Positions 62,172 through 64,000 of a stretch of DNA of 64,000 nt are shown in pieces; position 1 is the first letter of the stretch, and each line of letters begins with the position of its first letter. The position numbers and the translations under genes are program-made. The stretch is from Avibacterium volantium_A (GTDB lineage: Bacteria > Pseudomonadota > Gammaproteobacteria > Enterobacterales > Pasteurellaceae): NCBI RefSeq assembly GCF_049366555.1, contig NZ_JBMMGT010000010.1:1-64000 (forward strand), read 5' to 3'. The notes below the pieces were generated by a model. That model had not been told where the DNA came from. It did not search any database and saw only the letters and a program-made list of their open reading frames with translations.

Positions 62172-64000
62172 ATGGATAGAAGAAAATTCCTGCGTCTTGG
62201 CGCATTAAGTTTATTCAGTGTAAACAGCTTATCGCTCAATGCGGCGGAGCAAAATACCACGGTGGCGTTACGCATTATTGCCACCACGGATATTCACGGT
62301 TTTTTAACGGATTTTGATTATTACAAAGATGCGCCTACGGATAAATTTGGTTTTACCCGTGCTGCAAGCCTGATTGCAAGCGCACGTCAAGAAGTGAAAA
62401 ACTCGGTATTAGTGGATAATGGCGATTTAATTCAAGGCAACCCGATTGCCGATTATCAAGCCGCTAAAGGGGATAAAGAAGGCAAGCCAAATCCGTCCAT
62501 TTTAGCCCTAAATGCAATGCACTATGATGTGGGAACGATCGGCAACCACGAGTTCAACTATGGCTTAGATTATTTAGATCGCGCTATTAAGCAAGCCCAC
62601 TTCCCTATTATCAACGCCAATGTGGTGAAAGCCAGCGATGACCAGCCTTATTTCCAACCTTATTTTATTCAAGAAAAAAGCGTAACAGATAATGCGGGCA
62701 ACAGGCATCAAATCAAAATTGGTTATATTGGCTTTGTGCCACCACAAGTAATGGTGTGGGATAAAGCCAATTTAGAAGGCAAAGTGAAAGCCTACGATAT
62801 TAAGAAAACCGCAGAAAAATATGTGCCAATCGTGAAAGCACAGGGTGCTGATATTATTGTTGCACTGGCTCACACCGGCCCTTCCGATGAACCTTATAAA
62901 GAAGGTGAAGAAAATGCTGCTTTCCATTTAGCCGATGTCAAAGGCATTGATGCCGTGATCTTCGGCCATTCGCACCGCTTATTCCCAAATAAAGAATTTG
63001 CTAACAGCAAAGGGGCGGATATTGAAAAAGGCACAATGAACGGCGTGCCAGAAAGTATGGCGGGTTATTGGGCAAATAATATCAGCGTAGTGGATCTCAC
63101 CTTAAATCAACATAACGGTAAATGGTTTGTGACTGACGGCCGTGCAGCCTTGCGTCCGATTTATGATGCAGATAAGAAAAAAGCACTTGTGGGCAATCAC
63201 CCTGAAGTTGCGGCATTACTTGCGCCAATCCACGAAGCCACTCGTGCCTTTGTAGCGCAACCGATTGGAAAAGCCTCTGACAATATGTATAGCTTCCTTG
63301 CCTTGTTCCAAGATGATCCAACGGTGCAAATCGTAAACCAAGCGCAACAAGCTTACGCCGAAAATGTGGTGAAAAATCTGCCTGAGCTAGCGGGTATTCC
63401 TGTGTTGAGTGCCGCTGCGCCATTTAAAGTCGGTGGACGTAAAAACGATCCAAGCGCTTATGTGGAAGTAGACAAAGGCGATCTCACTTTCCGCAATGCG
63501 GCAGATCTCTATCTCTACCCAAATACTTTAGTGATCGTCAAAGTAAGCGGAGCAGAGCTTAAACAATGGCTTGAGTGCAGTGCGGGAATGTTTAACCAAA
63601 TCGATCCAAATAGCGACAAACCACAATCTTTGTTAAATTGGAACGGTTTCCGTACTTATAATTTCGATGTGATTGACGGAGTAAACTATGAAATTGATGT
63701 TACCCAACCTGCCCGTTATGACGGTGAGTGCAAGCTCATTAATGACAAGGCATCGCGCATTGTTAATCTCACCTATCAAGGCAAGCCTGTGCAAGATAGC
63801 GATCAATTCTTAATTGCGACCAATAATTATCGCGCTTATTCGGGCAAATTCCCTGGCACAGGTGATGCGCACATCGTCTTTGCTTCCCCTGATGAAAATC
63901 GTCAAATTTTGGCAAACTACATCAGCCAAACTACCAAAGAAAAAGGCGAAGTGATCCCTTCTGCTGATAATAACTGGAAACTTGCCCCAATTGCCTCCAT
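62172..64000 (+). CDS. cpdB: 2',3'-cyclic-nucleotide 2'-phosphodiesterase / 3'-nucleotidase (partial)
   Basis: First 609 residues; the gene runs off the right edge, and about 40-50 residues are missing compared with E. coli CpdB. The N-terminus is DRRKFLRLGAL, a twin-arginine type leader, unlike the Sec signal of E. coli CpdB. The metallophosphatase motifs are TTDIHGF (metal ligands Asp40, His42), DNGDLIQGNP, GNHEFNYG and FGHSHRLFP. The C-terminal nucleotide-binding domain has TFRNAADLYLYPNTLV and FRTYNFDVIDGVNYEIDVT. It hydrolyses 2',3'-cNMPs and 3'-nucleotides in the periplasm for salvage. Confidence 0.96.
   Translation, partial: MDRRKFLRLGALSLFSVNSLSLNAAEQNTTVALRIIATTDIHGFLTDFDYYKDAPTDKFGFTRAASLIASARQEVKNSVLVDNGDLIQGNPIADYQAAKGDKEGKPNPSILALNAMHYDVGTIGNHEFNYGLDYLDRAIKQAHFPIINANVVKASDDQPYFQPYFIQEKSVTDNAGNRHQIKIGYIGFVPPQVMVWDKANLEGKVKAYDIKKTAEKYVPIVKAQGADIIVALAHTGPSDEPYKEGEENAAFHLADVKGIDAVIFGHSHRLFPNKEFANSKGADIEKGTMNGVPESMAGYWANNISVVDLTLNQHNGKWFVTDGRAALRPIYDADKKKALVGNHPEVAALLAPIHEATRAFVAQPIGKASDNMYSFLALFQDDPTVQIVNQAQQAYAENVVKNLPELAGIPVLSAAAPFKVGGRKNDPSAYVEVDKGDLTFRNAADLYLYPNTLVIVKVSGAELKQWLECSAGMFNQIDPNSDKPQSLLNWNGFRTYNFDVIDGVNYEIDVTQPARYDGECKLINDKASRIVNLTYQGKPVQDSDQFLIATNNYRAYSGKFPGTGDAHIVFASPDENRQILANYISQTTKEKGEVIPSADNNWKLAPIAS

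Noticed and set aside
63097..63423. 108-codon minus-strand frame inside cpdB
   Set aside because: It lies opposite a strongly conserved CpdB segment and has no own features.

Overview
The window is a stretch of a Pasteurellaceae chromosome (Gammaproteobacteria, roughly 40% GC by eye). The evidence is the Haemophilus influenzae-type DNA uptake signal, AAGTGCGGT or its complement, which I count at about 43 perfect sites. Family-typical gene content agrees: Na+-NQR, a periplasmic nitrate reductase with NarQ, rpsU-dnaG-rpoD, a mutY-yggX-mltC cluster, and a Tat-type CpdB. I cannot name the species; Avibacterium, Gallibacterium, Pasteurella, Aggregatibacter and Haemophilus are all compatible.

Layout. 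1-1530 is the right end of an integrated element: the 3' end of an acidic protein gene, then a tyrosine integrase pointing away from a tRNA-Ile2 (CAT) gene that probably holds the attachment site. 1.6-9 kb is core: rpoD, dnaG and rpsU on the minus strand, then tsaD, a small membrane protein, tdk and a methyltransferase on the plus strand. 9-14 kb is the RNA-turnover group pnp, nlpI, deaD. 14.4-20.4 kb is the complete napFDAGHBC operon, divergent from narQ, which encodes the nitrate/nitrite sensor likely to control it. 20.7-29.6 kb carries murB, a DUF2322-type gene, rpoH, the divergent asnA/asnC pair, udp, and a compact operon of a secreted transglutaminase-like protein with MerT- and MerP-like proteins. 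29.6-33 kb holds yjgR and the overlapping ychJ-yihY-dtd genes. 33.4-35.1 kb is tuf with four tRNA genes upstream (Thr-TGT, Tyr, Gly, Thr-GGT). 35.3-40.9 kb carries coaA, gltS and a full-length lacZ broken by two compensating frameshifts downstream of a good CRP site. 40.9-51.2 kb is one minus-strand block: coaD, waaA, mnmA, nqrM, apbE and nqrFEDCBA. 51.6-57.8 kb has bolA/yajG, three tRNAs (Arg, Asn, Phe), mltC-yggX-mutY and purB-hflD. 57.8-64 kb has a PCu(A)C copper chaperone, an AAA_14/DUF4143 ATPase, a KefB/KefC-type antiporter and a partial cpdB.

How the genes work together. Two respiratory modules dominate. Nap reduces nitrate in the periplasm with quinol electrons delivered through NapC and NapGH. 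Nqr oxidises NADH and pumps Na+, and its two FMN- and iron-maturation helpers (apbE, nqrM) lie directly downstream. Most other genes are housekeeping.

I found no clearly new multi-gene system. The most unusual items are the double-frameshifted lacZ with an intact promoter region, a possible Shine-Dalgarno switch in the gltS leader, the transglutaminase-MerT-MerP operon, four signal peptides whose Thr-Ala-Leu segment is encoded by an uptake sequence, and the element junction at the tRNA.
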